Below are positions 28,436 through 38,282 of a stretch of 64,000 nt of DNA, one piece after another. Each line of letters opens with the position of its first letter. Position 1 is the first letter of the stretch. Below the pieces are notes generated by a model, which did no database searches, was not told where the DNA came from, and was given only the letters and a program-made list of their open reading frames with translations. The translations under genes were made by a program, and so were the position numbers. Source of the DNA: Petasospora fabianii (Eukaryota > Ascomycota > Saccharomycetes > Phaffomycetales > Wickerhamomycetaceae); the NCBI GenBank assembly GCA_022641835.1, contig CP048725.1, forward strand, positions 62,001 to 126,000, written 5' to 3'.

Positions 28436-29869
28436 TCAACTCTTTATCTTTCTCAAACACATCTCTGGGACAACACCTCTATGATCGTTCAAATAAGTTG
28501 CTGACGACATGTCCAAGACCGTACCGTCGATATCAACCTTTTCCACCAAACACCAACCATCAGTGTGTCTAGCGAGCACCTTGATATACTCACCTTTTTC
28601 AATATCCAACTCATCAGCGAGGTTCTTTTCATAACTTTGTATCACCTGGTAGACCGCATTGTCTCTTTTCTTCAAATCAGGTACTGGCGTGGTTGGAATA
28701 ATACGATCACACACCCTCTTTTCAAGCCCTGTGAGCTGGGACACATTGAACAATGGCTTTAATGGTAATGGCTTATCATTCAGTGCTTTCCCTTGATGTT
28801 TTCTTTTCTTCTTCTTCTTCTCGTGAGAAACAGGCTGCAATTTTGGTACAGAGAATTGCTTTGTGAAATCAACAGGAATTTGCTGGTGTGATAGGTTGGA
28901 TGTCTTACTTGAGATGGATTGGTTCGTTGAATGGTATGTCTGTGGATGATAAGTCATCTCTGGGAATCTTGGAAGGATTGGCAATTTCTCATCAATCTCA
29001 TCACGTCTGGATCTGTTCAGTTTGAATTCTTTTAGAGCAACAATTGGGGAGAATGGTGCTGTGCTAAGACTTCCACGTGATGAGGCACTTGACATACTCT
29101 GAGAATGTTTGGCAAACCATTTACTCAAGGGGGTGTTCAAATTCCACTTCGAGTTACGCACTGGACCTGTCTGTGGATCCTTCAAAGATAGCTCCGATTG
29201 GCTAAAACAATTGTTACTCTTATTCTTGTTGTGTATCCCTGGGACCACTGGGGCACCCATGGACGCAAAGTATGAATTGGCAGCTTGGGACTCCGGGGCT
29301 GCCTTGGCTCTGACCGGGTACACAGACCTCAGATTGAATGGCGATGTGGACTTGTTTGGACTGATCTTATAGTTGAATTTCTCATCGTAGCTCGAGTGGA
29401 ACCTGTCATCGGCGTTTCTGACCCTCTGACGTCTGTTGCGTATGTAGTACCAAGCTGCAAGGATCACCAGAACACTACCCACAACGGCAATCGGAATACC
29501 AATCACGAGACCAACGTTAGCATTGTGGCCACTCGATCTAGTTCCTTGCAGAATAATACCACCATTGGCAAAGCTTGACGACGATGACGAACTTGTGGAT
29601 TCAGCGGCTGCTGTTGTGGTTGAAGTAGATGACGTTCTGATAGTCGATACTGTGGTGGCTGAAGGCTGAGATGTGGTCTCAGTTGAAACAGTCACCAACT
29701 TGTTTAAGAGCGTTATGCCCTCATCATCGGCTAATACAGATGACTTATAGCCCTCTGAAGAGGCAGCAGTGACAATGACATCCAAAATGCCACGGATAAT
29801 AGCAGTCTGTGTCACTTCAGCTTGGGTAGTCATGGTTGTATACAAATCTAGTGTTGTGGTCGTTCTCAT
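28436..29869 (-). CDS. FUS1: Mating cell-fusion protein Fus1
   Basis: A 477-residue type I membrane protein without a classical signal peptide, as in yeast Fus1. The N-terminal ~115 residues are rich in Ser and Thr, a likely O-mannosylated ectodomain. One membrane span lies at about 119-142 (VGLVIGIPIAVVGSVLVILAAW) with basic residues after it. The cytosolic part has TPLSKWFAKHS, a basic stretch followed by KPLPLKP, and a C-terminal SH3 domain (~400-477; ALARHTDGWC-type core LARHTDGWCLVEK and YLNDHRGVVPEMCL). These match Fus1, which acts at the tip of mating projections during cell fusion. The frame continues upstream only to a TTG, so the ATG at 29869 is used. Confidence 0.9.
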   Translation of the reverse strand: MRTTTTLDLYTTMTTQAEVTQTAIIRGILDVIVTAASSEGYKSSVLADDEGITLLNKLVTVSTETTSQPSATTVSTIRTSSTSTTTAAAESTSSSSSSSFANGGIILQGTRSSGHNANVGLVIGIPIAVVGSVLVILAAWYYIRNRRQRVRNADDRFHSSYDEKFNYKISPNKSTSPFNLRSVYPVRAKAAPESQAANSYFASMGAPVVPGIHNKNKSNNCFSQSELSLKDPQTGPVRNSKWNLNTPLSKWFAKHSQSMSSASSRGSLSTAPFSPIVALKEFKLNRSRRDEIDEKLPILPRFPEMTYHPQTYHSTNQSISSKTSNLSHQQIPVDFTKQFSVPKLQPVSHEKKKKKRKHQGKALNDKPLPLKPLFNVSQLTGLEKRVCDRIIPTTPVPDLKKRDNAVYQVIQSYEKNLADELDIEKGEYIKVLARHTDGWCLVEKVDIDGTVLDMSSATYLNDHRGVVPEMCLRKIKS

Positions 29870-30339
29870 GAATTTCAAGGAGGAGACGCCATTTCACTGA
29901 GCCCACTTAGCCTCTTGCGTGCTGATGATTGGCCTTTCATTGCTCTTATATCGTCAAGGTGGAAGCTGTGGTTGCAGCATCAGGGTATTGTTTCATGTTT
30001 CATAGATGTTTCAACGTGGGGCTCGCCCGGCTCGCCCGCAAAGGTCCAGAGAGAATACATCACATGAAAGTTTCACAACAGTTACATACGTCTGTTAAAT
30101 GACCGATCCAAAGAGACTCTAGTCCAAAGACTTCTGATACTCCATCATGTTCTCTGATTAGACCCGACAATGGCGATATGGTGTTGATCGTTGATGCGCA
30201 TCAAAACACTTCGCGATAAAGAGATAAAGGCGACACAAATGACTTCACGACACAAAACGAGATCGCCCATCTTAATAATTATTCGAAGCTTACGCTGTTT
30301 ATATCTATAACGTCATTAATTATCAGATAAACAACAGCT
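29870..30339. other. FUS1 promoter and SWR1 3' intergenic region
   Basis: About 470 bp. Apart from the pheromone elements there is an ATATAAG TATA-like box on the minus strand near 29945-29951, between the elements and the ATG. No further gene is seen. Confidence 0.5.
29989..30013 (-). promoter_or_regulatory. Three perfect pheromone response elements upstream of FUS1
   Basis: TGTTTCA occurs at 29989-29995, 29996-30002 and 30007-30013, which is TGAAACA (the Ste12-binding PRE) on the FUS1 strand. They lie 120-144 bp before the ATG, the first two abutting directly. This is the arrangement expected for strong pheromone induction. Confidence 0.8.
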
Positions 30340-33300
30340 TTAGTCATAATAGTAGCCATTGGCGATGTATCTGATCATGTACTCATCAATATGGCCAACA
30401 CCTTCATCATCAACGCCAAATTCATCATCAGTCTTTTTCTCACCATCGTTATTATCATCAAAGTCCTCCTGGTCCAGATTCTCGTCAGTTTCCTTCATAG
30501 CCTCCTTTGCAGCCTTAGCATCAGCATCATCCTCGGCTTGGGCAAGCACAGAGTTGAGATTCTTGGTGTCGCCAAACAACGGCTTGGAGTCATCTAAATC
30601 TTCACCGCCTTCATCACCAAGCAAGTCCTTAACAGATAGCTTGCTGAAGTAGTCAGTTGTGAACTCACCCTCCTGAATGACAACGTTATCCAAGTGTCTC
30701 TTCTGATTTGCCTTCTTTAAGATGTTGGACTCAATAGTGTACTCACTCACAAAACGGTAGATGTGAACGTCTCTGGTTTGTCCAATACGGTGACAACGAT
30801 CCTGACACTGTTTGTCCATAGCTGGATTCCAGTCAGAGTCGTAGAAGATAACTGTGTCAGCACCGGTTAAGTTGATACCCAAACCACCGGATCTAGTGGA
30901 CAAAATGAACACCATAATTTTTGGGTCGGAGTTGAATTTCTCAGTCAAAATCTGACGGTCCTCAATCTTAGTAGCACCGTCCAATCTCATATAACGGATA
31001 CCCATAATATTCAGGAACTGTTCCAAGATATCCAACACCTTGGTCATCTGCGTAAAGATCAAAGCTCTGTGACCACCATCCTTCAAGTCCTGCAACAATT
31101 TGGCAAGTTTCTGCAACTTACCACAATCATATAACAGCAGACTCTTGTCCGGGAACTGAATAGACAGCTTGGTCTGCATCTGATGGAATGGGTTCTCGAT
31201 CAAGGCACCGGTAGAATTAACCTCATTGGCAAGTTCCTTTGACACAGACAGGTTCTTCATGTTGAGCGTCACCACTGGTGGAGTAACAAAAGCAAATCGC
31301 TCAATCTCGTCATTCATATCCAAGATTCTGGTTTCCAATGGCTTGATCAAGTCCTGACCAAGAGTGGTTTGAATCTTTACTGGCTCACAAACTTTGAGCA
31401 TGTTGATCACATTAGTACCATACATTGGCTTCTTGGCACATCTCAAATTGTTCAAGTACAAAGCTTGTTGTAACTGACCGAGCAACTCCTGTTTCTGGTT
31501 GAAGGTGGTGTAGTCGTAAAACTGCTTCATGTTGGTGTAATTTGGAGGAACAGAGTCAGTGACCTCAGCGCTCAACTTCTTCACCTGTTCAACAAGGACC
31601 GAGGAGGATTTGATCTTTTCAATGCTGTCACAATGAGATGTATTGAGACCGGTCTGATCAAAAGTGGTGAAGTTCAAGTTCAACACGTCAAGATCAATAC
31701 AAGTGTCTCTCTTCTTCTCATTAGTCAAACGAAGAACCAAGTTGCTTGTCACCTCGTAGGGCGTCACCACGGACTTGGAAACAGCAAAGGACGTCATGAT
31801 AGGTCTCTCCTCGAATAGATCTGGGTGATTACACACCTTTCTGAGCTGCATCAAACAGTTGATGATGGAGATGTAGTTGGCGTTTCTCAACATGTCCTTG
31901 GTGTCACTTCTGGCTAAGTACTCATGATACAGCTTGTACTGTCTCTTCGAAAGACGACAGTAAACCACATGCTCGTACTTACCCGGCATCTGCGACTCAA
32001 CATCCGCTTTTAAACGACGAAGCAAGTATGGTCTCAACACTTGATGAAGCTTGGCAACTGTTTTCTTGGACTCTTCATCAACCTCTTGAGAGCCCTCAAT
32101 GATCTTATCAACTGGTTTACCGAACCACTGCTGGAAGTCATCCAAGTTGGCAAAACCGGAAGGCATCGACTGATCAGCCTTACTCGACGGCATGAGGAAG
32201 TAGAGCAACGACCATAATTCCATGATGTTGTTCTGCAGTGGGGTACCAGTAAGCAGTAATCTGTTCTCTGTGTTGAAGTTCAAAAGAGCATTCCAACGGT
32301 TGGACTTGAAATTCTTGATGTTGTGGGCTTCATCTAAAATCATATATCTCCAACGTTTTCTCTTGAAGATCTGCTGATCCTGACAAACCAGTTGGTAGGA
32401 TGTGATACATACGTGGAATGTGTCCGGCTTATTCCATCCTTTTCTCTTCTCCTTTCTCTGCTGTGGAGAACCGTAGTATACCATAAGCTTGAAACCTGGT
32501 GCAAACTTCTTAAACTCCATCTCCCAGTTCAGTAACACCGAGGTTGGAACAACGATGAGGTGAGGGCCCCAGACTCCTTTGAAGACGGCAAGATAGGAGA
32601 GCAAACTGATGGTCTGAATAGTCTTACCAAGACCCATCTCATCTGCAAGGATACCGTTGGTATGGTTATTGTACAAACTGGCCAGCCAGTTAAGACCTTG
32701 TTTCTGATAGTATCTCAAGTTACCTCTCAATATAAGATCTGGCACAGGCACATCAACAACACCGTGCTCTGTAACTTCGGATGTAGCCCTTGAAGTCTTG
32801 TCCTCGGGAGCAGGCGTTTCTTTGGCATCATCTTCATCTTCATCGTCTGGTTCTTCATCAGCATGCTCATCAGCACTCGACTCATCAGAATAACCACCAT
32901 CCTCGTCTTCATCGTCCACGGTCTGAGCAGTGGCACCAAAGAATGCAGCCAGACCACTAGAACGTTTCGGCTCATCATCAGACTCCTCCTCTTCGGAGCT
33001 TTCCTCTTCAGAGCCAGAATCAGAATCCATAGATGAATCACTGTCAAGCAATGAGTTGTGTTTCTGGTTCTCGGCATCAACAACTTCCCTTTCTTTCTCC
33101 GTAAGCTCGATAGGGGTCTGGTCGGTCTGTGTCTCTTCTTGTTCAGTTTCAGCCTCGGTCTCCTCGACGCCAGTGGTCTCACGTTCAGTACCTGTGGCCT
33201 CACTCACATCGTCAAAGTTCATGCCTTGGAGCTGAGCATACTTCAATTTCAACTGCTCTACGGACAACTTGGAATCATCAATATTCTGCAAGCCTTCAGA

Positions 33301-34926
33301 GTCAAGACCATCTGTGAGAAGCTCCATATCACTTTCTCCATCACTCATATTCTCGTCCTCATCTTCTTCATCACTCTGCTTTGTAAGCTGTTGTTCGAGC
33401 AGCTGTGTAGAGTGTTCCAGCATCTGAGACAAGTGTTCCTTACCTTTAATTCTCTTGAGTTCCTCGGTCTCCTGCTTCTTCAGAATCCTGAAAGCTTTCT
33501 CAGCCAGTGTCCATCTCTTCTTGACAGCCTGGATAGCATTTCTGGCAAGACCCTTGACGCGTCTCTCCTCCTCTTTACGCTTACGTTCTTCGGCACCGGC
33601 AAGACGTTTGAAATGTGATTCAATCATGAGAGACACTTTTCTTGCACGCTGGATACGGGCTTTCTTAGAGTCATGCATGAGCTTGGAAAGATGAACAGCC
33701 TGGCCAACGAGATGTTCCTGGTGGGTATGCTGATTCTTAAGTGGGTCACGGTATGGCTGTGGTGGTGGTACCTTGGTGATGTTGAACTCGTCGTCAACGG
33801 TGAGGACATCGTTGTCAACGGCACGTTTGAGTTTAGCGATTAGTTCACGATTTTCGTTGATGTATGCATCATACTCCTCGAGTGTCATGTCTTCATCAAG
33901 GGATCTGAATGAGTCGAGGTAGGCCTCCAATGATGGGAACTCTGGAACGGCGACATGCGATGGGTTTGTGATGGTGGGTTTCGGTAGGGAAAGTTTGATC
34001 TTGAGTTTGGGGACTTCACCCTCAGGGAGGAGTACTGGTACGTCAATATCGGATTCTGATTCATCTTCGGACCCGTCTGCTTCACTCTCATTAGCAGTGT
34101 CAAAATCACTATCGTCGTCACTGTCTTTGGCCTCCTGAGGCTTAACACTTCGGCTTCTTCCATTCGTGGTGGGTTTTGATGACTTCTTGGAAGATGACTT
34201 CTCTTTGGTCTCTGGAGGTATTGATTTCTGGTTACCCTCGACTTTGACGGACTTGTTTAATGTGGATGATGACGAAGGCTGGATGATCATCGGTTTTGGT
34301 TTCCGTGATGAGCGCGTGCTCTTCTCGATCAAGAACTGGTCACTGTAAAACTTTGATGGATTCAAAACTTCATCGAGAAACTTAGTTCGGGAGTCCTCAA
34401 CCCGTGGCCTGAGTGGGTTGGCAGTGGCCCGTGAGCTGTGTCTTGATCCTCTGCTTCGTCTAGCTCCATTGGATGCTGATCCCTTGTCGTCAGATGCGAT
34501 TTTCCACAGATCATATTTCTCCTCGACAAAGTCATCATAGAAAGATGAGTGTGTAGCTTCGGGATCCCAGGTGGCGAGAGATGTGAACTGCTTAAGATGG
34601 AAGAGCTCTGAGGTCAGTAGTTGATGTTGAGCGCTCAGTTTTCCTAGAGTATCAATCGGTCCGAGAACTTGATCTTGATGTTTCCTGAGCGCTTCTGTGT
34701 CTTCGATGTATGTAACACCATCCTTTCGCACAACATGCTGCTCTGAAGGTGCCTCTGTGGAGCTGTGTCTTTCTCTGCGAGTAGACTGGGAGTAGTTGAT
34801 GGGCGTGTGAACCCTGGAAGACTTACGTCTCTTCGAAGGCGTCTCCAGGGAGTCTTCGGCCGCGCTGTTAAGCCGCGTCGACGCACGCTTAGCGGGTAGC
34901 TCGACTGGCGACGAGGACCTTGCCAT
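30340..34926 (-). CDS. SWR1: SWR1-complex ATPase Swr1
   Basis: A 1528-residue Snf2-family ATPase of the INO80/SWR1 type, the motor that exchanges H2A for H2A.Z in promoter nucleosomes. An HSA domain rich in Lys, Arg and Glu lies at ~390-510. Acidic stretches follow. The first ATPase lobe begins near 735 (LRYYQKQGLNWLASL, Walker A DEMGLGKTIQT) with the DEAH box in LDEAHNIKNF near 866. A long insertion separates it from the second lobe near 1285 (RALIFTQMTKVLDILEQFL) through the QxxxR motif DRCHRIGQTRDVHIYR near 1360. The insertion defines this subfamily. The open frame continues to a TTG at 34983, but the ATG at 34926 is the sensible start. Confidence 0.93.
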   Translation of the reverse strand: MARSSSPVELPAKRASTRLNSAAEDSLETPSKRRKSSRVHTPINYSQSTRRERHSSTEAPSEQHVVRKDGVTYIEDTEALRKHQDQVLGPIDTLGKLSAQHQLLTSELFHLKQFTSLATWDPEATHSSFYDDFVEEKYDLWKIASDDKGSASNGARRSRGSRHSSRATANPLRPRVEDSRTKFLDEVLNPSKFYSDQFLIEKSTRSSRKPKPMIIQPSSSSTLNKSVKVEGNQKSIPPETKEKSSSKKSSKPTTNGRSRSVKPQEAKDSDDDSDFDTANESEADGSEDESESDIDVPVLLPEGEVPKLKIKLSLPKPTITNPSHVAVPEFPSLEAYLDSFRSLDEDMTLEEYDAYINENRELIAKLKRAVDNDVLTVDDEFNITKVPPPQPYRDPLKNQHTHQEHLVGQAVHLSKLMHDSKKARIQRARKVSLMIESHFKRLAGAEERKRKEEERRVKGLARNAIQAVKKRWTLAEKAFRILKKQETEELKRIKGKEHLSQMLEHSTQLLEQQLTKQSDEEDEDENMSDGESDMELLTDGLDSEGLQNIDDSKLSVEQLKLKYAQLQGMNFDDVSEATGTERETTGVEETEAETEQEETQTDQTPIELTEKEREVVDAENQKHNSLLDSDSSMDSDSGSEEESSEEEESDDEPKRSSGLAAFFGATAQTVDDEDEDGGYSDESSADEHADEEPDDEDEDDAKETPAPEDKTSRATSEVTEHGVVDVPVPDLILRGNLRYYQKQGLNWLASLYNNHTNGILADEMGLGKTIQTISLLSYLAVFKGVWGPHLIVVPTSVLLNWEMEFKKFAPGFKLMVYYGSPQQRKEKRKGWNKPDTFHVCITSYQLVCQDQQIFKRKRWRYMILDEAHNIKNFKSNRWNALLNFNTENRLLLTGTPLQNNIMELWSLLYFLMPSSKADQSMPSGFANLDDFQQWFGKPVDKIIEGSQEVDEESKKTVAKLHQVLRPYLLRRLKADVESQMPGKYEHVVYCRLSKRQYKLYHEYLARSDTKDMLRNANYISIINCLMQLRKVCNHPDLFEERPIMTSFAVSKSVVTPYEVTSNLVLRLTNEKKRDTCIDLDVLNLNFTTFDQTGLNTSHCDSIEKIKSSSVLVEQVKKLSAEVTDSVPPNYTNMKQFYDYTTFNQKQELLGQLQQALYLNNLRCAKKPMYGTNVINMLKVCEPVKIQTTLGQDLIKPLETRILDMNDEIERFAFVTPPVVTLNMKNLSVSKELANEVNSTGALIENPFHQMQTKLSIQFPDKSLLLYDCGKLQKLAKLLQDLKDGGHRALIFTQMTKVLDILEQFLNIMGIRYMRLDGATKIEDRQILTEKFNSDPKIMVFILSTRSGGLGINLTGADTVIFYDSDWNPAMDKQCQDRCHRIGQTRDVHIYRFVSEYTIESNILKKANQKRHLDNVVIQEGEFTTDYFSKLSVKDLLGDEGGEDLDDSKPLFGDTKNLNSVLAQAEDDADAKAAKEAMKETDENLDQEDFDDNNDGEKKTDDEFGVDDEGVGHIDEYMIRYIANGYYYD

Positions 34927-35251
34927 GGTATGTCGAGATGTAAAGGCTAATTTGCGCAGTGGCAGTGTGTCAACTGGCTTCAATTGGGAGTCCCTGTGCG
35001 TTAGTCCGGAGTGTATGGTCTCGGAGCGCAGTTATAGTTGTACGCGTCTCCGGAAGTTGGCCACCGGGAAAAATCAACACCACAACGAGCTGTGTTGGCC
35101 CAACCGATTTTTATGTTTTTTTCGCGAATTCGGATGCTCTAAAGGCTCTAAGGAATTCAAGTGGAGAAGCTAGAGGTCTGAGGTCTAGGGTCCCAGGAGC
35201 ATCCCAACAATAGCGCACTCCTGAGTACTACGACTATTGAAAGTGCCCAAG
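34927..35251. other. Divergent promoter of SWR1 and NDUFB8
   Basis: A 325-bp gap. It shows a T-tract near 35112-35121 and several copies of short GGTCT/CTCTAAGG-like words near 35140-35190. No recognised factor site is firm enough to name. Confidence 0.45.
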
Positions 35252-35749
35252 ATGCTCTCCACAAGACTACTATGCCGCTCGGCTCTTCGCACGGGTCGCT
35301 CAATGAACCCGCTCAGCGCCCTCACACTCCGCAGGCTCCAGTCGTCTGTCTCCACTCCAACTACATCCTCCGGTAACACCACCTCAACGGAGGAAACGGA
35401 CGACTACCCAGACGTTCCACGTGAGCTCTACTACTACCGTGACCCAGACGCCAAGTGGGACGACCCTCAAAATAGAAGAAACTTTGGACAGCCATTGCAT
35501 CCGGATGATGACCTGCTCAACCTGTGGTCCCCGCACTACTACGATACCGTTAGTGACGCTAAGGCCCTCCAGCTCCAGTTCATCTTCTTCGGTGCTGTCG
35601 GTGCATTTAGCGCCATAATGTACTACTTCTTCTACCCAGAGAGAAATGCAGTTCCAAGAGACTACCCAGATGGTCTAGCAAGAGACTTTGGTGCTAGAAA
35701 CGAGGAGGAGGGCAACCTCTATGGCGTCAGAATTGACAAGTCCTACTGA
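35252..35749 (+). CDS. Mitochondrial complex I subunit NDUFB8 (NIAM/ASHI)
   Basis: A 165-residue accessory subunit of NADH:ubiquinone oxidoreductase. The N-terminus (MLSTRLLCRSALRTGRSMNP) is basic and amphipathic and fits a mitochondrial presequence of ~35 residues. The family core follows: DYPDVPRELYYYRDPDAKWD, NRRNFGQPLHPDDDLLNLWSP, then one membrane span (LQLQFIFFGAVGAFSAIMYYFF) and an intermembrane-space tail. The frame opens at a TTG at 35237, but the ATG at 35252 starts the presequence. Saccharomycetaceae have lost complex I, so this gene is informative about the lineage. Confidence 0.9.
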   Translation: MLSTRLLCRSALRTGRSMNPLSALTLRRLQSSVSTPTTSSGNTTSTEETDDYPDVPRELYYYRDPDAKWDDPQNRRNFGQPLHPDDDLLNLWSPHYYDTVSDAKALQLQFIFFGAVGAFSAIMYYFFYPERNAVPRDYPDGLARDFGARNEEEGNLYGVRIDKSY

Positions 35750-36352
35750 TCCGATTAGGACAGTGGACCATTATTTATTACCTTTTTCCAAGGGCCCCTA
35801 TTTATTCTTATCTTCTATTTATTGTATTCCTCAAGGGATTGAAATACACACAATCACTCATATCTAAGAAGAATATGAGTGTAGTTGTTGAAAGGCTCGC
35901 ACTAGTAGTGAGAATTGAGTATTGAGCAACCCTGTGCTACGGCGTCTCGGCAGAGCAAACTCTCACAACAGATGATATACTAAAGAGTTAGATCCACCTC
36001 TACAACGGAAATGTCTAATTTCAACTAAGAAGTAACAATTGAGCCTCTCTCCTGACTCTTTTCCTGTTTGGGAATGTGCGCGCATGAGCAAGGTCACCCG
36101 GCTGTCGCGCTCAGGCCAAAGCTGTTTACCCTAGACACTCCAAAGGTCTTAGCCGCCAACCCCCATCTCATCACACGTTCTTCAACATCAGCGCTTAAAC
36201 ACTGATCGTGCCATTTGAAAAGCAGGCTCAACGAGTTCACAGTATTAGATTGACCGCGAGGTCTCAGCATCCACACGAACCGCTTGTATCTTTCAGTACA
36301 GACGCGTTTCCTTCACGTACCATTCATTGCATATCCTTCACACACTATCAAG
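35750..36352. promoter_or_regulatory. DBF4 upstream region with an MCB site
   Basis: A 603-bp gap holding a perfect MCB (ACGCGT) at 36302-36307, only 46 bp before the DBF4 ATG. An inverted repeat-like pair around 35859-35880 (ACTCATATCT/AGAATATGAGT) could be a terminator hairpin behind NDUFB8. No gene is supported; the 60-residue frame on the minus strand is not conserved-looking. Confidence 0.5.
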
Positions 36353-37801
36353 ATGGACCATCAAAGACCAGCGCTTCAGAACCTCAGTGTGAATTCGCCT
36401 AGTGTAAAGAGGCAGAAGGTCATGACCTTGTCCCGAGAGGGAGATCACGAGAAACTCTCGATCCAGAAGCATGCCAACCAGCAACAGCAACAGCCGCAAC
36501 AACAACAACAACAACAACAACAAGCACAGCATCATCATCAACATCAGCAAGTGCAACAGAACGGCCTCTATCTGGAAGAGTGGCAAAAGAAATGGAAGTC
36601 CATCATGAAATCATCTGTAGTCTACTTTGATCTGAGCAATGCCCAAGACTATTCCAACAAGGAGAGAGAAGCAGCCACGAGGTTGTTTACAGGCGCTGGT
36701 GCCACTCTTGCCCCATTCTTTGACAACAACGTCACCATCGTCATCACCAAGAGGCCCAAGAGTCAACTTCCTAAGAACATGGCGAACAATGAGGTAATCA
36801 AGGTCTGGGACTATGAGAAAGTTTTCCGATTCTTCAAGAACTTGGGTGAGAGACTACCCCATGAGAGGGACAATAATGGTGGATTGTCCACGATGTGGCA
36901 AGATGAGAAATTACATGGAGCCGCTGATAGAGATCCAAGCGCAAAGAGAGACGATATTCACTATTTCAAAAATCCATTCTTTCATGTCTATGATCTGCGT
37001 GACATTGCCAAACCGGTTGCCGCCAGAGAGTGGAGATCAAAGGAGAAGTGGCCCCAAATGTACAATTCATCATGTGGGCACTCTCTCTTTCAAGAAGACC
37101 CATCTGATATGTTTGATGAGCGGAAGAAAAAGAGACGGAAACTAAGGGAGCATAACGCAGCAGGCTTCAGAAGGAAACTCCGTGAAGTATATGCTGAGCC
37201 AAAAAAACGCATGGATCCATTCATGGAACACGAGTCTGAGGACAGCACAGTTCACTCACAGAATGAAACATCGGTTGAGACCGCTAATGACACCATGGAC
37301 CACACTGCTCAAGGTGGTGAGGAACCTTCTGCCACTAATTCAGGACAAGAGAAGAACATGGTGCCGCCAATGCCAGAGTTCCGCCTGCCAGCACTGAGCA
37401 GACAAGGTTCTGCACTGGTAAATAAATTCCTTGAGGCTCAACCAAGACACCATGGTGAAATTCAGGCATCTGGTTATAATGGCTCGGTCTCTCAACAGTC
37501 CAACGAGGTCCAAACGCGTAATGGATTGGCGCCAACAGTCGCCACAACGGCATCAAAGCAATTGAACAGATTGCAAGCCATGGTGGTGAAGAGACCAGCT
37601 GTTTCTGCCACTAAGGAACACTCAACAAGTCGGAAGGAGAAAGTTCCAGGGTATTGTGAGAACTGTAAGAACCACTTTGATGATTTCGATGAACACATTG
37701 TCTCTTTGAAACACAGAGAGTTCGCTGAGAATGACGCCAACTTCGCTGCTATTGATGACCTCATTGATAACTTGATGCAAAAGATCAAGAACAAGCAGTA
37801 A
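36353..37801 (+). CDS. DBF4: Cdc7 kinase regulatory subunit Dbf4
   Basis: A 482-residue activator of the Cdc7 kinase, which phosphorylates Mcm2-7 to fire replication origins. Motif N, a BRCT-like region, lies at ~75-165 (SSVVYFDLSNAQDYSNKE, TIVITKRPK). Motif M is at ~200-235 (HYFKNPFFHVYDLRDIAKPVA). Motif C is a CCHH zinc finger at ~430-460 (GYCENCKNHFDDFDEHIVSLKH). The order and spacing are those of Dbf4. A nine-unit CAA tract (36497-36523) gives poly-Gln near residues 49-57. The frame runs upstream only to a TTG at 36284 and would include the MCB, so the ATG at 36353 is used. Confidence 0.93.
   Translation: MDHQRPALQNLSVNSPSVKRQKVMTLSREGDHEKLSIQKHANQQQQQPQQQQQQQQQAQHHHQHQQVQQNGLYLEEWQKKWKSIMKSSVVYFDLSNAQDYSNKEREAATRLFTGAGATLAPFFDNNVTIVITKRPKSQLPKNMANNEVIKVWDYEKVFRFFKNLGERLPHERDNNGGLSTMWQDEKLHGAADRDPSAKRDDIHYFKNPFFHVYDLRDIAKPVAAREWRSKEKWPQMYNSSCGHSLFQEDPSDMFDERKKKRRKLREHNAAGFRRKLREVYAEPKKRMDPFMEHESEDSTVHSQNETSVETANDTMDHTAQGGEEPSATNSGQEKNMVPPMPEFRLPALSRQGSALVNKFLEAQPRHHGEIQASGYNGSVSQQSNEVQTRNGLAPTVATTASKQLNRLQAMVVKRPAVSATKEHSTSRKEKVPGYCENCKNHFDDFDEHIVSLKHREFAENDANFAAIDDLIDNLMQKIKNKQ
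36497..36523. repeat. CAA microsatellite in DBF4
   Basis: Nine perfect CAA units encoding Gln in the disordered N-terminus of Dbf4, before the BRCT-like region. It is followed by His/Gln-rich sequence. Confidence 0.85.
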
Positions 37802-38282
37802 GCGATGTTGGTTCACAAATGGGGAAAGAGATTAGAAGTTGTTTGCATTACTTTTGTACGATTTATGTTGCATTGGCTGCCATGTTTGCAGCCACATTTA
37901 TATACACTCACATAGTCATAAACTGACACACTGTAATCATTAGCAATATTCTCATTAAACAGTTGAAATTCACGCTGTTGACCATATATGTTGGGCTTCG
38001 TTTCAAGGTTCCCTCTGCGTTTTGCGCTCAACTCAGATTATCAATGGTTATATATATCATGTGTACTTGTTGTAGCCCTTAAGCACATACATGACTTCCT
38101 CATGACTAATTTCGCACTACAGTTCAAAGGTAAGTTGAAATCAATGTTATTCATATCTAGCATGCATGAAACATCTAATCCCCAAAATCAATTCAAACCA
38201 GAAGACAAAAAACGAGAGGAAACACCTTTAAAAATCAAACGAACACGAACCAGCGTCAACGTTGCACTCTATAAAAGGATAT
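37802..38282. other. Convergent intergenic region DBF4-HNM1
   Basis: About 480 bp between two stops. It contains AT-rich 3'-end signals and a GGTAAGTTG word at 38128-38136 that resembles a splice donor but has no supporting exon or branch site. Nothing further is seen. Confidence 0.45.
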
